Shown here: piece after piece, positions 36,051-46,229 of the stretch | How positions within the stretch are numbered: the first letter of the stretch is position 1 | How the letters are laid out: every line of letters begins with the position of its first letter | Assembly (NCBI RefSeq): GCF_014083865.1 | Contig: NZ_JACEFA010000010.1 | Coordinates: forward strand, 33,475-97,474 | Source: Paraliobacillus salinarum | GTDB taxonomy: Bacteria; Bacillota; Bacilli; Bacillales; Amphibacillaceae | DNA length: 64,000 bases | Direction: 5' to 3' | The notes under the pieces: generated by a model | Databases searched by the model: none | Seen by the model: the letters and a program-made list of their open reading frames with translations, nothing else | What the model was told of the DNA's origin: nothing | Made by a program: the position numbers and the translations under genes

Positions 36051-36843
36051 ATTGTTCTTTATTTAATTCTAGTATAACTATTTCTACACGTCTGTTTTTA
36101 CTCCAATTTTCTGGTGAGTTATTCTCAACAATTGGTCTAGTATCACCATAACCTGCTGCTATAAATCGATCTCGATCAAGGTTAGAATTGTTCGTGAGGT
36201 AGCGAATAACACTACTCGCTCGTGCTCCTGACAGCTCCCAATTAGAAGGATATTGTTGGGTAGATATTGGTCTATTATCTGTATGCCCTTCTACACGTAT
36301 CTCATTAGGAATGTTTGAAACTAATAAGCTTACTTTTTCTAAGAACGGTTCACCAATTTCTTTAATATCCGCTTCAGCAGTATCAAATAAAACACGTTCT
36401 TGTAGTATCAATACAACACCTTGGTCTGTTCGATTGGCGGTAATCGTATTTTCTAAATCATTTTCCCGTAAAAATGCTTTTATCTCAGCTAAGAGCTCAT
36501 CTAATGATTCTTGGTTTTCTTCCACTATATCATTGTTTGTTTGTTGATTCGTCTCGTCTTCTGGGTCTGCATCAGATAAGTTATTCAGGAAATCATCAGA
36601 CCCTTCATTTTCTTCACGATGCTCAGAATTTTCAGTTGGGTGATCCATTTCCAATGTAGAAGGAAAACTGTCAAAAATCATCCGATTACGGAAAGATTCA
36701 GCTACTGCTTCAAATTTAACTAAATCAATTTGGGACATAGAGAATAGTAATACAAAGAAAACTAAAATTAATGTAACCATATCGGCATAGGTAACCATCC
36801 ACTTCGGTGCGCCTTTGTCTATTTTTTTTTTACGACGCTTCAT
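36049..36843 (-). CDS. motS: Flagellar stator protein MotS (MotB family)
   Basis: 264 residues. The N-terminal helix (about 15-37) carries the ion-binding Asp21 in TYAD. A variable acidic linker (60-125) is followed by an OmpA-like peptidoglycan-binding domain with VEGHTDNRP and NWELSGARA. The start overlaps the end of motP by 14 bases. Location behind ccpA-motP marks it as the MotS type, which in B. subtilis and alkaliphiles uses sodium. The ion choice here is inferred. Confidence 0.88.
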   Translation of the reverse strand: MKRRKKKIDKGAPKWMVTYADMVTLILVFFVLLFSMSQIDLVKFEAVAESFRNRMIFDSFPSTLEMDHPTENSEHREENEGSDDFLNNLSDADPEDETNQQTNNDIVEENQESLDELLAEIKAFLRENDLENTITANRTDQGVVLILQERVLFDTAEADIKEIGEPFLEKVSLLVSNIPNEIRVEGHTDNRPISTQQYPSNWELSGARASSVIRYLTNNSNLDRDRFIAAGYGDTRPIVENNSPENWSKNRRVEIVILELNKEQ

Positions 36844-37654
36844 TTGCTGGTTCTCCTACAAACGCTTCATTTTCTTCTTCTTGTTTTCTTTTCATGTCTT
36901 CGGATAAAAAGGCACTTAGCTTTTCTTTAAGAATTCGTGGATTTTGTCCTGATTGAACGCCGATAACACCTTCAATAACAATTTGCTTTATAAAAATCTC
37001 TTCATCCGTTTTAAGCTCTAACTTTCCAGCCATTGGAATAAATACAAGGTTTGCTAACAATGAACCATAGAAAGTAGTAAGTAAGGCAACTGCCATATTT
37101 GGTCCTAAAGTAGCTGGATCAGTTAAGTTATTTAACATTAACACTAGGCCAATTAGAGTACCAACCATTCCCCAAGCTGGAGCATATTCTCCTGCCTTTT
37201 CAATAATTGTACGACCTTTTTGGTGACGATCTTCCATCGCATTGATTTCCGCATTCATGATATCATTGATTACTTCTGGTTCAATACCATCAACAGCTAA
37301 TAAGACACCTTTTTTAATAAAAGGGTCATCAACATTATCCAACTCGTTCTCTAGTGCCAATAATCCTTCTCTTCTGGCTCTTTCAGATAAGCGCTCGAAT
37401 AATTCAATCAATGTTGGAATATCATGTTGATTTTGATTAAATGCTTCCTTTACTACTCGACCAGTTAATTTAATTTGCTCCATATTAAAGTTAATTAATA
37501 ATGCAGCTGCTAAACCTCCTAGTACAATAACTACAGATGATACTTGAACGAAAGATACAAACCCACTTGTACCTCCACTTGAAACAATACCAAATGCAAT
37601 CATAATAAAACCTAACGTAATGCCGATTGGTGTTAAAATATCTCTTTTCTTCAT
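36830..37654 (-). CDS. motP: Flagellar stator protein MotP (MotA family)
   Basis: 274 residues, four membrane helices (two near the N-terminus, two at about 150-200) around a large cytoplasmic loop. The conserved [20 protein letters not shown] and NPRILKEKL occur. GGGAGAG lies 5 bases before ATG. It is the second gene of the ccpA-motP-motS order seen in B. subtilis (ytxD/ytxE). It forms the stator channel with MotS. Confidence 0.9.
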   Translation of the reverse strand: MKKRDILTPIGITLGFIMIAFGIVSSGGTSGFVSFVQVSSVVIVLGGLAAALLINFNMEQIKLTGRVVKEAFNQNQHDIPTLIELFERLSERARREGLLALENELDNVDDPFIKKGVLLAVDGIEPEVINDIMNAEINAMEDRHQKGRTIIEKAGEYAPAWGMVGTLIGLVLMLNNLTDPATLGPNMAVALLTTFYGSLLANLVFIPMAGKLELKTDEEIFIKQIVIEGVIGVQSGQNPRILKEKLSAFLSEDMKRKQEEENEAFVGEPANEAS

Positions 37655-37735
37655 ATGCTCTCTCCCTAACTAGCTACTAACTTTTGAAAATCACTTGTAA
37701 CAAGGATTTGCATGTTGATATATTTTATATCGGCA

Positions 37736-38737
37736 CTATTTAGATTTTGTTGAGTTTCTTTCAATAATTTGATGTGGAAGAATGACATTTGCATCTACAA
37801 CTTCTTCTTTATTCATATATTTAGTTAATAAACGCATGGCCACTGCACCAATATCATACATTGGTTGAACAATTGTTGATAATGTTGGTCGTACCATTGT
37901 TGCTAGTCTCGTATTATCAAAACCAAGGACTTCGATATCTTCTGGTACACGCAAACCTTTATCCTGAATACCATGAATGACACCTAATGCCATTTCATCG
38001 GAACCAACATGTATAGATGAAGGTCTGTTTGGAAGCTCAATTAATTTTTCAGCAGCATCTTTTCCTGCATCATACGTAATATCTCCTTTAATAACATAAG
38101 AAGGATCTAGCTCTTGATTCGCTTCCTTCAACGCGCGTTCGTATCCCTTAAATTTCAGTTCGTTTGTTGCAGTTTCTTCAGCAGCACAAACGTATGCTGG
38201 ACGACTGTTTCCATTATCAATTAAATATTTTGTTGCTTCATACGAAGCTTGCTCATAATCAATATTTACAGAAGGAACAGTATTGCTTGGGTCTACTGTA
38301 GCAGCAAGTGCAATTGGTACTGGAGATGTTTTAAACTGCTGAATATGCTCCTCAGTAATTCTTCCTCCCATAAACACAATTCCATCTACTTGCTTCTCTA
38401 ACATCGTGTTAATTAACTGTACCTCTTTATCCACATTTTGGTCAGAGTTACTCAATATAATATTATATTTATACATGTTGGCAATATCATCAATACCACG
38501 TGCTAACTCAGAAAAGAAAATGCTCGAAATGTCAGGGATAATTACACCGACTGTTGTCGTCTTCTTACTTGCCAACCCTCTAGCCACAGCGTTCGGTCTA
38601 TACCCTAACTGCTCAATTGTGTTTAGTACTTTCTTTCTTGTTGCGGGCTTAACATTCGGATTTCCATTTACTACACGAGATACAGTTGCCATCGAAACAT
38701 TCGCCTCTCGCGCTACGTCATATATTGTTACATTCAC
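37736..38737 (-). CDS. ccpA: Catabolite control protein A
   Basis: 333 residues, LacI/GalR family. The N-terminal [19 protein letters not shown] and [17 protein letters not shown] are those of CcpA. With HPr-Ser-P it binds cre sites. Candidate cre sites occur in this window upstream of ackA and beside the PTS operon. GTG start 9 bases after GGAGGT. Downstream motP-motS and upstream aroA follow the B. subtilis order. Confidence 0.97.
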   Translation of the reverse strand: MNVTIYDVAREANVSMATVSRVVNGNPNVKPATRKKVLNTIEQLGYRPNAVARGLASKKTTTVGVIIPDISSIFFSELARGIDDIANMYKYNIILSNSDQNVDKEVQLINTMLEKQVDGIVFMGGRITEEHIQQFKTSPVPIALAATVDPSNTVPSVNIDYEQASYEATKYLIDNGNSRPAYVCAAEETATNELKFKGYERALKEANQELDPSYVIKGDITYDAGKDAAEKLIELPNRPSSIHVGSDEMALGVIHGIQDKGLRVPEDIEVLGFDNTRLATMVRPTLSTIVQPMYDIGAVAMRLLTKYMNKEEVVDANVILPHQIIERNSTKSK

Positions 38738-38983
38738 CTTTCATCTACCTCCAATATTTTATTTTACATTCTTTCAAAAAAATTGATTTTGGCTTTATTC
38801 AGCAAAACACTTCAATCTTATACATTTTTTCACTAGACATGTATGATTATAACAAATTTTATGTATTTTTGTTATCCTATCTATTGTAAGTTATAATAAA
38901 ATATTGTTCAAATCAAATATTAGGATATATGTAATTTTATGCATTAATCTGTTTTATTTAAAGAAGTATTGTTACATTTACAG

Positions 38984-39019
38984 AAAAAACCTCTTGCAAT
39001 GAATACTGCAAGAGGTTTT
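38984..39019 (-). terminator. Terminator of the DAHP synthase gene
   Basis: AAAACCTCTTGCA pairs perfectly with TGCAAGAGGTTTT and is followed by TTC on the minus strand. It isolates ccpA from aroA. Confidence 0.9.
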
Positions 39020-39029
39020 AGTTTAGTTT

Positions 39030-40091
39030 TTATTTCTTTACTTCTTTCATAAATTGATTAAACATATCAAAGTCCATTTGTTGTGCTGCATCAGATAAGG
39101 CTACAGCTGGATCTGGATGCACTTCCGCCATAACTCCATCAGCCCCAATTGCTAATGCTGCTTTTGCGGCTGGTATTAGAAGATCTCTTCTTCCCGTAGA
39201 ATGGGTAACATCAACCATTACTGGTAAATGTGTTTCTTGTTTCAGAATTGGTACAGCTGTAATATCTAATGTGTTACGTGTCGCTTTTTCATAGGTACGA
39301 ATTCCACGCTCACATAAAATAATATCGCCATTACCTCTTGAGTTAATGTATTCTGCTGCGTTGATGAAATCAGATATCGTTGCTGACATCCCTCTTTTTA
39401 AAAGTACTGGTTTATTCACTTCTCCAGCAGCCTTCAATAATTCGAAGTTTTGCATATTTCGTGCGCCTATTTGAATGACATCAATGTATTCAACCGCTTT
39501 TTCAATGTCTGCAGGGTTAACAATTTCACTAACTACCGCTAATCCGTACTCATCAGCAACACGTTTTAAGATTTCTAAACCTTCAAAACCAAGTCCTTGG
39601 AAATCATAAGGTGATGTTCTTGGTTTAAATGCACCACCACGTAATAACTTTAATCCCTTAGCTTTTATCTGTTCTGCTACTTGAGCAACCTGCTCGTAGC
39701 TTTCTACTGCACAAGGACCAAAAATGAAGTGTTCTTTCCCATCACCAAAGGTTTCTCCATTAATCTCAATTATGGTATCCTCAGGCTTCTTTTTGCGCGA
39801 TACAAGTAATGCTTTACTATGATCATCTTCTTGTAATTCTAATCCAGCCTTAAATATTTCCTTAAACAGGTGAATAATTGTTGCATTTTCAAACGGGCCT
39901 TCGTTATGCTCTTTAATTAAATCGAGCATATCTCGTTCTCTGACTGGATCATAATTGCGGTTTGCGCCTTGTTTCTCTTTAGCCTGTGCAGACCGCTGGA
40001 CTAATTCTGCTCGCTTATTAATCAATTCCAATATATCCAGATTCACTTGATCCAATTCTTTTCTTATTAAATCTAATTGTTCATTACTCAA
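39030..40091 (-). CDS. aroA: Bifunctional DAHP synthase / chorismate mutase
   Basis: 353 residues. The N-terminal AroQ-type chorismate mutase (1-90, [16 protein letters not shown] and DPVRERDML) is fused to a type I beta DAHP synthase (about 105-350, [33 protein letters not shown]). It opens the shikimate pathway from PEP and erythrose 4-phosphate. The mutase domain acts as the feedback sensor in B. subtilis. TTG start 8 bases after GGGGGT. Confidence 0.97.
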   Translation of the reverse strand: MSNEQLDLIRKELDQVNLDILELINKRAELVQRSAQAKEKQGANRNYDPVRERDMLDLIKEHNEGPFENATIIHLFKEIFKAGLELQEDDHSKALLVSRKKKPEDTIIEINGETFGDGKEHFIFGPCAVESYEQVAQVAEQIKAKGLKLLRGGAFKPRTSPYDFQGLGFEGLEILKRVADEYGLAVVSEIVNPADIEKAVEYIDVIQIGARNMQNFELLKAAGEVNKPVLLKRGMSATISDFINAAEYINSRGNGDIILCERGIRTYEKATRNTLDITAVPILKQETHLPVMVDVTHSTGRRDLLIPAAKAALAIGADGVMAEVHPDPAVALSDAAQQMDFDMFNQFMKEVKK

Positions 40092-40285
40092 AGTTACTAC
40101 CCCCTATTATAATTTCGCGTTATAATGTAATCAGATATTTTTTAATTAGGGATAATTATAGCTAATATTTCATTCGTTGTCACCATTATGTTTAAATATT
40201 TAGTATATTCTTTATTTTTTTAATTATTTTATTGATAAAAAACGTGCCAATTACTATTTTCTAATTAGAAGAAAGGATCAGATTA

Positions 40286-42415
40286 ATGAGTGAACAAATT
40301 TTCGCATTAGATATAGGAACAAGATCGGTAATAGGAATTCTATTACATCAAACAGATGACAATTATACAGTGATAGATTATGTTGTTCGTGAACATAAAG
40401 AGCGATCCATGTTGGATGGACAAATTCATGATGTCGTATCGGTGGCAACTGTTATTAAAGAAGTGAAGACCTATTTAGAAAACAAACACCAAATTAAATT
40501 ATCAAAAGTTTGTGTTGCTGCCGCTGGAAGAGCATTAAAAACAAAACGAACAACCATTACAAAGGATATATCACTCCAGCCCTTAATTGCTAAAGACGAT
40601 ATTACAATGATGGAGCTTAGTGCTGTTCAACAAGCGCAATTTGAACTTTCAATAGAAGAAAGAGAAAGATCACTTACTCATTATTATTGTGTTGGTTATT
40701 CCATTCTTCAATACAAACTGGATAATGATATTATTGGTTCACTAATTGATCAAAGAGGTGAGGAAGCAGAAGTGGAAATTATCGCCACATTTCTTCCTAA
40801 GGTAGTTGTCGAATCTCTCATTGCGGCATTACAACGTGCAGACTTAGAAATGGAAGCATTAACCTTAGAGCCTATAGCCGCAATTAATGTGTTAATTCCA
40901 GCCTCGATGAGAAGGTTAAATGTAGCTTTAATTGATATCGGAGCTGGTACAAGTGATATCGCACTAACTGATGAAGGAACAATAACTGCCTATGGAATGG
41001 TTCCTAAGGCTGGAGATGAAATAACAGAAGCAATTAGTGATCACTATTTACTAGATTTTAACGAAGCAGAGCGTGTTAAAAGAGAAATTCATGAAAATCA
41101 AGAGACAGTATTAACAGATATACTTGGATTCGAACAAACAGTTACAATAGATGAGTTAGCTTCTTCTATTGAACCTGCAATAGATCGGCTTGCTACCGCT
41201 ATTGCAAAAGAGGTGATTGCATTAAATGCAAAAGCACCAAAAGCAGTTATGCTTGTTGGAGGTGGGAGTTTAACTCCACACTTAACAAGCCATATTGCTA
41301 AGAAATTACAACTTCCTAATAATCGCGTGGCCATTCGAGGAACAAATGCGATACCTGCTTTGAAATTTGATGTAGATATGCCAGAGGGCCCTACATTCAT
41401 AACGCCAATTGGCATTGCTATTGCCGCAAAGCAAAATCCGATTCATTATATTAGTGTTACTGTGAATGACCGTGACGTACGTTTATTTGATTTAAAACAG
41501 CTTACTATAGGTGATTGTTTATTAGCAGCCGGAATACATATTGATAAGTTATACGGTCTTCCAGGAATGGCGTATATGATTCAGATTAATAATCAGTCAC
41601 TCACAATACCTGGAAGTTATGGAAAGCCACCAAAAATAGTTTTAAACGACGAAAAAGTAACTGCAGATGAATCCATTCAGCACGGTGATGTTTTATATGT
41701 AGAAAAAGGAGCCGATGGGAACGAACCAACTACAACAATTGCTGAGATCATTGGAGAACTGGAGCAATTTAAGATTTATTATAACCATCAACCATATTTA
41801 ATCCAAGCGGATGTATTTGCAAATAATAAAAAAGTGTCGGTTGATTATAAAATTCAAGACAATGACCGTATTGAAGTAAAAGAAGTGAAAACGATTCAAG
41901 ATTTTTTCACCTCGATCAATCAATCGAAAACTTTGAATGATTATGATACATTTAATCTAGAAGTTAATGGTGAAGTAAAGCGCTTAGCAGCTTTCGCACA
42001 GCAAATATTATTAAATAAGAATGCAGCAACACCGACAACTCCTTTAAAATCTGGTTCGCAATTGGAGTTAATTGCAAGAAAAAAGCCTACTGTAGATCAT
42101 TTATTGGATGAAATAGATGAGACGATTTATCAGAAGATTCCAATCACCTTTAATGGAGAAGAAGTAAGCATTCTAAAAAAGACGAAAATTGTACTTGTAA
42201 ATGGTAAAGAAGCAAATGAAGACACATTATTAATGCGAGGAGATAAAGTAGAGTTCAAACCGATAGAAAACCAACGATTTATTTTCCAAGACATTTTCAA
42301 TTTTATATCAATTGATCTTGCTGAAATTAAACCAGGAGTTGAAATTAAAAAGAATGGTCAGCCTGCTACTTTCTTAGACCCTATTGAACCGAATGATGAT
42401 ATAACTATCCAATAA
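40286..42415 (+). CDS. FtsA-like actin-fold protein with long repetitive C-terminal region
   Basis: 709 residues. Residues 1-385 are an FtsA/PilM-type actin fold: phosphate-1 DIGTRS (9-14), phosphate-2 DIGAGTSD (about 217), adenosine motif VGGGS (about 332) and an inserted 1C-like segment. Residues 386-709 contain about five units of 45-65 residues. Each has a turn with NG, NN, NH or ND and ends in a strand such as GDVLYVEKG, NDRIEVKE, GSQLELIAR, GDKVEFKP or NDDITIQ. They look like beta-grasp or ubiquitin-like repeats. There is no membrane-targeting amphipathic helix at the end as in true FtsA. The function is unknown. AAAGGAT precedes ATG. Confidence 0.8.
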   Translation: MSEQIFALDIGTRSVIGILLHQTDDNYTVIDYVVREHKERSMLDGQIHDVVSVATVIKEVKTYLENKHQIKLSKVCVAAAGRALKTKRTTITKDISLQPLIAKDDITMMELSAVQQAQFELSIEERERSLTHYYCVGYSILQYKLDNDIIGSLIDQRGEEAEVEIIATFLPKVVVESLIAALQRADLEMEALTLEPIAAINVLIPASMRRLNVALIDIGAGTSDIALTDEGTITAYGMVPKAGDEITEAISDHYLLDFNEAERVKREIHENQETVLTDILGFEQTVTIDELASSIEPAIDRLATAIAKEVIALNAKAPKAVMLVGGGSLTPHLTSHIAKKLQLPNNRVAIRGTNAIPALKFDVDMPEGPTFITPIGIAIAAKQNPIHYISVTVNDRDVRLFDLKQLTIGDCLLAAGIHIDKLYGLPGMAYMIQINNQSLTIPGSYGKPPKIVLNDEKVTADESIQHGDVLYVEKGADGNEPTTTIAEIIGELEQFKIYYNHQPYLIQADVFANNKKVSVDYKIQDNDRIEVKEVKTIQDFFTSINQSKTLNDYDTFNLEVNGEVKRLAAFAQQILLNKNAATPTTPLKSGSQLELIARKKPTVDHLLDEIDETIYQKIPITFNGEEVSILKKTKIVLVNGKEANEDTLLMRGDKVEFKPIENQRFIFQDIFNFISIDLAEIKPGVEIKKNGQPATFLDPIEPNDDITIQ

Positions 42416-42423
42416 ATCATCAC

Positions 42424-42458
42424 AAAAAAAATGGAACCCGTTATAGGTTCCATTTTTT
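42424..42458. terminator. Bidirectional terminator between the FtsA-like gene and ytxH
   Basis: AAAAAATGGAACC pairs with GGTTCCATTTTTT around a 6-base loop, with T or A runs on both sides. Confidence 0.88.
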
Positions 42459-42459
42459 A

Positions 42460-42906
42460 TTATTTATTTTTAACATCTTCCGCTGCTTCTTCGGCAGCTT
42501 CTGCTACTTCTTCAGCCGCTTCTTCTGCTGTTTCTTTTACAACTGAAGCATTTTCTTTTGCAACATTAATTTTGTCTTGAATTGATTTTGAAGTATCTTT
42601 GAATTTCTCAGTCAGCTCTTGAGACTTTTCTGTAACATTTTTTTGCACTTGTCCAGATGCTTCTTTTGCATAATCTTTCCACTCGTTACCTTTAACATAA
42701 GCAACATCTTTCCATTCGTTAGCGCGATCTTTTAATACCACTGCACCTTCATTTAAATCATCACGTAATTCTTTACCTGATTTAGGAGCGAATAACAATG
42801 CTACAGAAGCTCCTACAATACCACCAATTAGTGAACCAATTAAGAAATCTTTACTGTTAATGTTTTCACCATTTTCTACATTTTGTTGCTCTACATTTTT
42901 ACTCAT
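42460..42906 (-). CDS. ytxH: YtxH domain protein
   Basis: 148 residues. An N-terminal membrane helix with the YtxH signature ([21 protein letters not shown], about 28-48) is followed by a long charged coiled coil ending in an Ala/Glu-rich tail. In B. subtilis ytxG-ytxH-ytxJ is a stress operon. Here ytxH ends the group and no ytxJ follows. GGAGG lies 8 bases before ATG. Its precise role is unknown. Confidence 0.88.
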   Translation of the reverse strand: MSKNVEQQNVENGENINSKDFLIGSLIGGIVGASVALLFAPKSGKELRDDLNEGAVVLKDRANEWKDVAYVKGNEWKDYAKEASGQVQKNVTEKSQELTEKFKDTSKSIQDKINVAKENASVVKETAEEAAEEVAEAAEEAAEDVKNK

Positions 42907-42943
42907 TTCTATTCCTCCCTATAACTAATAAATATTATATATA

Positions 42944-43363
42944 TTACTTTTCAGTACTTCTACTTTTTCGCTTTTGAAACATATTCATGGCAACTGTTCC
43001 CCATTTAATTGCTTGAGCTGTCTCTTCTTTGTTTTGTTCTGCTACAGAAGAAACACTATCAGAGACTTTACGAATGGATTGATTAAAGCTTTTAATCGTT
43101 TCTCCGATACCTTTAACACCATCAACCACAGAATTCAATCGTGTAGATTTGTCATTAATATCTTCAGCTAGCTTATTCGTTTTATTTAATAATGCCGTTG
43201 TTTCTGTAGATATTCCTTCCATTTGTTTTTCTAAACCTTCTAATGTATCAGCTACATTAGCCATCGTACGTTTTGTTTCTTTTAACACATTAGCTAAATA
43301 AATAACTAATACAGCAAATGCAATGGCAGCAATTAATGCAGCGATATAGAGTAAATTAACCAT
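42944..43363 (-). CDS. ytxG: DUF948 protein YtxG
   Basis: 139 residues: one N-terminal membrane helix (about 4-24) then a coiled coil (25-110), the DUF948 layout. AAGGGG precedes ATG. It lies 37 bases upstream of ytxH and is very likely cotranscribed with it. murC lies 230 bases further upstream, as in B. subtilis, though that gap suggests a separate promoter here. Confidence 0.88.
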   Translation of the reverse strand: MVNLLYIAALIAAIAFAVLVIYLANVLKETKRTMANVADTLEGLEKQMEGISTETTALLNKTNKLAEDINDKSTRLNSVVDGVKGIGETIKSFNQSIRKVSDSVSSVAEQNKEETAQAIKWGTVAMNMFQKRKSRSTEK

Positions 43364-43593
43364 TTTTTATTACAACCCCTTGTCTATGTATTTGATTTGC
43401 CTAATTCATTGCTTATATATTGTTAATTACCCAAATTAGATTGAATTAAACATATTATACTAATAAAATTTGCTTAATCAGTAATAATTATTCCTCTTGT
43501 TTCCAAGTTAAAAATCCATGATTGAAATAAAAAGGAAGAGTAGGTCATATTCCCCTCTCCCCCTATTATTCAACAAAAAGTTCAAAAAAACCT

Positions 43594-44895
43594 TCAAGAA
43601 ATATTAATATTTTTTTCGTAAGCTACTTGAAATTTTTGAATATCTCCTGCACCCATGAAAATTAAAACAGCATCAGAATATGATTCAAGCACACTGATAT
43701 TGTCGAATGTTAGCAGCTTACAATTATCTATCAAACTTTCCAAATCATGAATAGTTAGTTTTCCAGACCCTTCTCTTGCAGATCCAAAAATATCACACAA
43801 AAATACTTGATCAGCTTCTTCTAAACTAGAAGCAAATTCATGTAAGAACGTTTTTGTTCTTGAGTAGGTATGTGGCTGAAAAATTGCGATTACTTCTTTT
43901 TCCGGATATTTTTTCCGCGCTGAGTCAATGGTTGCTTCGATTTCTTTAGGATGATGTGCATAATCATCAATCAATACTTGTCTGCCTAATTTCTTTTCTG
44001 TGAAGCGACGCTTTACTCCGGTAAATGAAGTAATTACTTTTATTTCTTCTGCTTGCATGCCTTCATAATGACAAATTGTAATAACAGACAATGCATTTAA
44101 AACCTGATGATTACCATACATAGGTATAGTGAATGAATCATAGTAATTATTTCGAACAAATACATCAAATGTTGTTCCGTTTGGTGTTTCTTCTATATTC
44201 TTAGCTTGAAAATCATTACTTTCGGAAAAACCATAATATAAAACAGGAACTTTCGCTTGAATTTGTTGTAGATATTCATCATCTCCACAAGCAATAATCC
44301 CTTTTTTTACACGTTCTGCCATACTTTGAAACGCCTGAAACACATCATCCACACTTGTAAAATAATCTGGATGATCAAAATCAATGTTTGTCATGATTGC
44401 ATAATCAGGATCATATGCTAAAAAATGTCGACGGTATTCACATGCTTCAAAGACAAAATATTTACTTTCCACATGGCCTTGTCCTGCACCATCACCAATA
44501 AGGTATGAAATAGGATAGTTTTCATTAAGTACATGAGCTAACAATCCTGTTGTGGATGTTTTTCCATGCGCTCCAGTTACTGCTATACTCGTATATTGCT
44601 TTAACCATTGCCCTAAGAAATCATGATATCGATACAGTGGTAATTCAAGTTCTAGACAGGCTTTAATTTCCTCATGATCATCGTTAAATGCGTTACCAGC
44701 AATAACAATTAATCCTGCTTTTATATTATCTTTCGAAAATGGTAATATTGGAATTTGCTTATCTTCTAATGCACGTTGTGTGAAAAATTCCTTCTCAACA
44801 TCTGATCCTTGCACCTGTTCTCCAGAATCATGCAAAATTTGAGCTAATGCGCTCATTCCTGTACCTTTTATACCAATAAAATGGTAAGTTGTCAT
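43594..44895 (-). CDS. murC: UDP-N-acetylmuramate--L-alanine ligase
   Basis: 433 residues from the ATG at 44895 ([18 protein letters not shown]), 9 bases after GGAGG; a longer frame upstream has no site. ATP-binding [10 protein letters not shown] (about 108-117), the central HEY-type region [10 protein letters not shown] and the C-terminal domain are present. It adds L-Ala to UDP-MurNAc, the first step of the peptide stem. Lies near sftA and ytxG as in B. subtilis. Confidence 0.97.
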   Translation of the reverse strand: MTTYHFIGIKGTGMSALAQILHDSGEQVQGSDVEKEFFTQRALEDKQIPILPFSKDNIKAGLIVIAGNAFNDDHEEIKACLELELPLYRYHDFLGQWLKQYTSIAVTGAHGKTSTTGLLAHVLNENYPISYLIGDGAGQGHVESKYFVFEACEYRRHFLAYDPDYAIMTNIDFDHPDYFTSVDDVFQAFQSMAERVKKGIIACGDDEYLQQIQAKVPVLYYGFSESNDFQAKNIEETPNGTTFDVFVRNNYYDSFTIPMYGNHQVLNALSVITICHYEGMQAEEIKVITSFTGVKRRFTEKKLGRQVLIDDYAHHPKEIEATIDSARKKYPEKEVIAIFQPHTYSRTKTFLHEFASSLEEADQVFLCDIFGSAREGSGKLTIHDLESLIDNCKLLTFDNISVLESYSDAVLIFMGAGDIQKFQVAYEKNINIS

Positions 44896-45012
44896 AACTA
44901 AAAACCTCCAAAAAAGAGCGTTAAATCTATTTACCGTCTTGTTTTTTTGCTTTTCACGATTAATTATTCTAGCATAAACTAAACTGAAAAACACTTATTT
45001 GCAACAAATTCG

Positions 45013-46128
45013 TTACTCTGATTTAACGTAATTTACTTTTTCTAATCTCGGATTCGGCCAAAATTGGCGACCTTCTTTTGATTGTGGCTTTCCATTAAGT
45101 AAAACATTATCACCAGTAAAACCAATTTTAATTTTCAACAGATTTCTTCCAATACCATACATATCAACAGGTACATTTTCTTTTTCAAAAGCACAGATTC
45201 GTTCCTCATTAAAGCCACCGCTAGCAATAATTTTAACATGATGATAACCTTCAGCATCTAACGCATCTCTTAGAGCAAAAATAAGTTGCGGATTTACTCC
45301 TCTAGGATCAAATGTCCCCATTAAATGTTGATTTCTTAAGAAGTATTTATCAACCATATTATTCGAAGTGTCCAAACGAACAGCTTTTAATGTATCACCA
45401 AATTCACGTGCTACTTTCAATGCGTCGCTAATGACATCATTATTATAATCTACAAGAACCGTTAAGTTGTCATCTGGATATTGTTCATAATAAGCTTTTG
45501 TAGCTTGCACAATATCACCTTCAAAAATTTGAATCATGGCATGTGGCATCGTGCCCATTCCTGTTTTACCCCACCATTCATTCATTGCATGTGTTGCTTG
45601 TGCTGTTGATCCACCAATAAATGCCGCATAACCATCACCAGCTTGTTGCGTATAATGGTCATCACGATCTCCCATAAAAATAATTGGCTTTTGTTTTCCA
45701 GATGACCTTGCCGCTTTTACCACATTATATACATTTGTTGCAACGGACGTTCGACGTGCTAATATACCATCAATAATCCCTTCTAGATACCCAAAGGATT
45801 GATATGGCCCTGTTACTGTTAAAACTGGCTCATAAGGGCTAATCTTATCCCCGTCCTTTAATGCATGGATTTCTAGCTGTTCCGGATCATCCGCGAACGT
45901 ATGAATCAATGCAATCGCCTCATCAGATCCACACAAAACGGCCTCACCTTTCTGGAAGAATTGCATTGTCACTTTATTATCTGGTTTTAGCTTTTCAGCA
46001 ATCTCTTTTGTTTTAAGAAAATATACAGCAGAAAACCAGCCTTCTTTGATGCGATCATCGAATTTAAAGGTTTGGTTTGTTAAACGTTCAATTTCACCAT
46101 TAAGTTTTTTTGTGATTTCTTTATTCAT
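45013..46128 (-). CDS. Nicotinate phosphoribosyltransferase (short form)
   Basis: 371 residues. The KAVRLDTSNN and IIASGGFNEERI strands, GDRDDHY and MPHAMIQIF fit the short nicotinate/quinolinate phosphoribosyltransferase barrel, rather than the roughly 490-residue PncB found in B. subtilis. It salvages nicotinate to nicotinate mononucleotide. AAGGGG precedes ATG by 8 bases. It lies between murC and sftA, which are adjacent in B. subtilis, so it is an insertion into a conserved block. Confidence 0.85.
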   Translation of the reverse strand: MNKEITKKLNGEIERLTNQTFKFDDRIKEGWFSAVYFLKTKEIAEKLKPDNKVTMQFFQKGEAVLCGSDEAIALIHTFADDPEQLEIHALKDGDKISPYEPVLTVTGPYQSFGYLEGIIDGILARRTSVATNVYNVVKAARSSGKQKPIIFMGDRDDHYTQQAGDGYAAFIGGSTAQATHAMNEWWGKTGMGTMPHAMIQIFEGDIVQATKAYYEQYPDDNLTVLVDYNNDVISDALKVAREFGDTLKAVRLDTSNNMVDKYFLRNQHLMGTFDPRGVNPQLIFALRDALDAEGYHHVKIIASGGFNEERICAFEKENVPVDMYGIGRNLLKIKIGFTGDNVLLNGKPQSKEGRQFWPNPRLEKVNYVKSE

Positions 46129-46229
46129 CTCACTTACCCCTTGTCACGTTCTAATTATATATCTTTGTCTATCATATAAGATTCATACACTATCCACAAG
46201 TTTTTAATTTATTTAACTATAAAGTTGAA

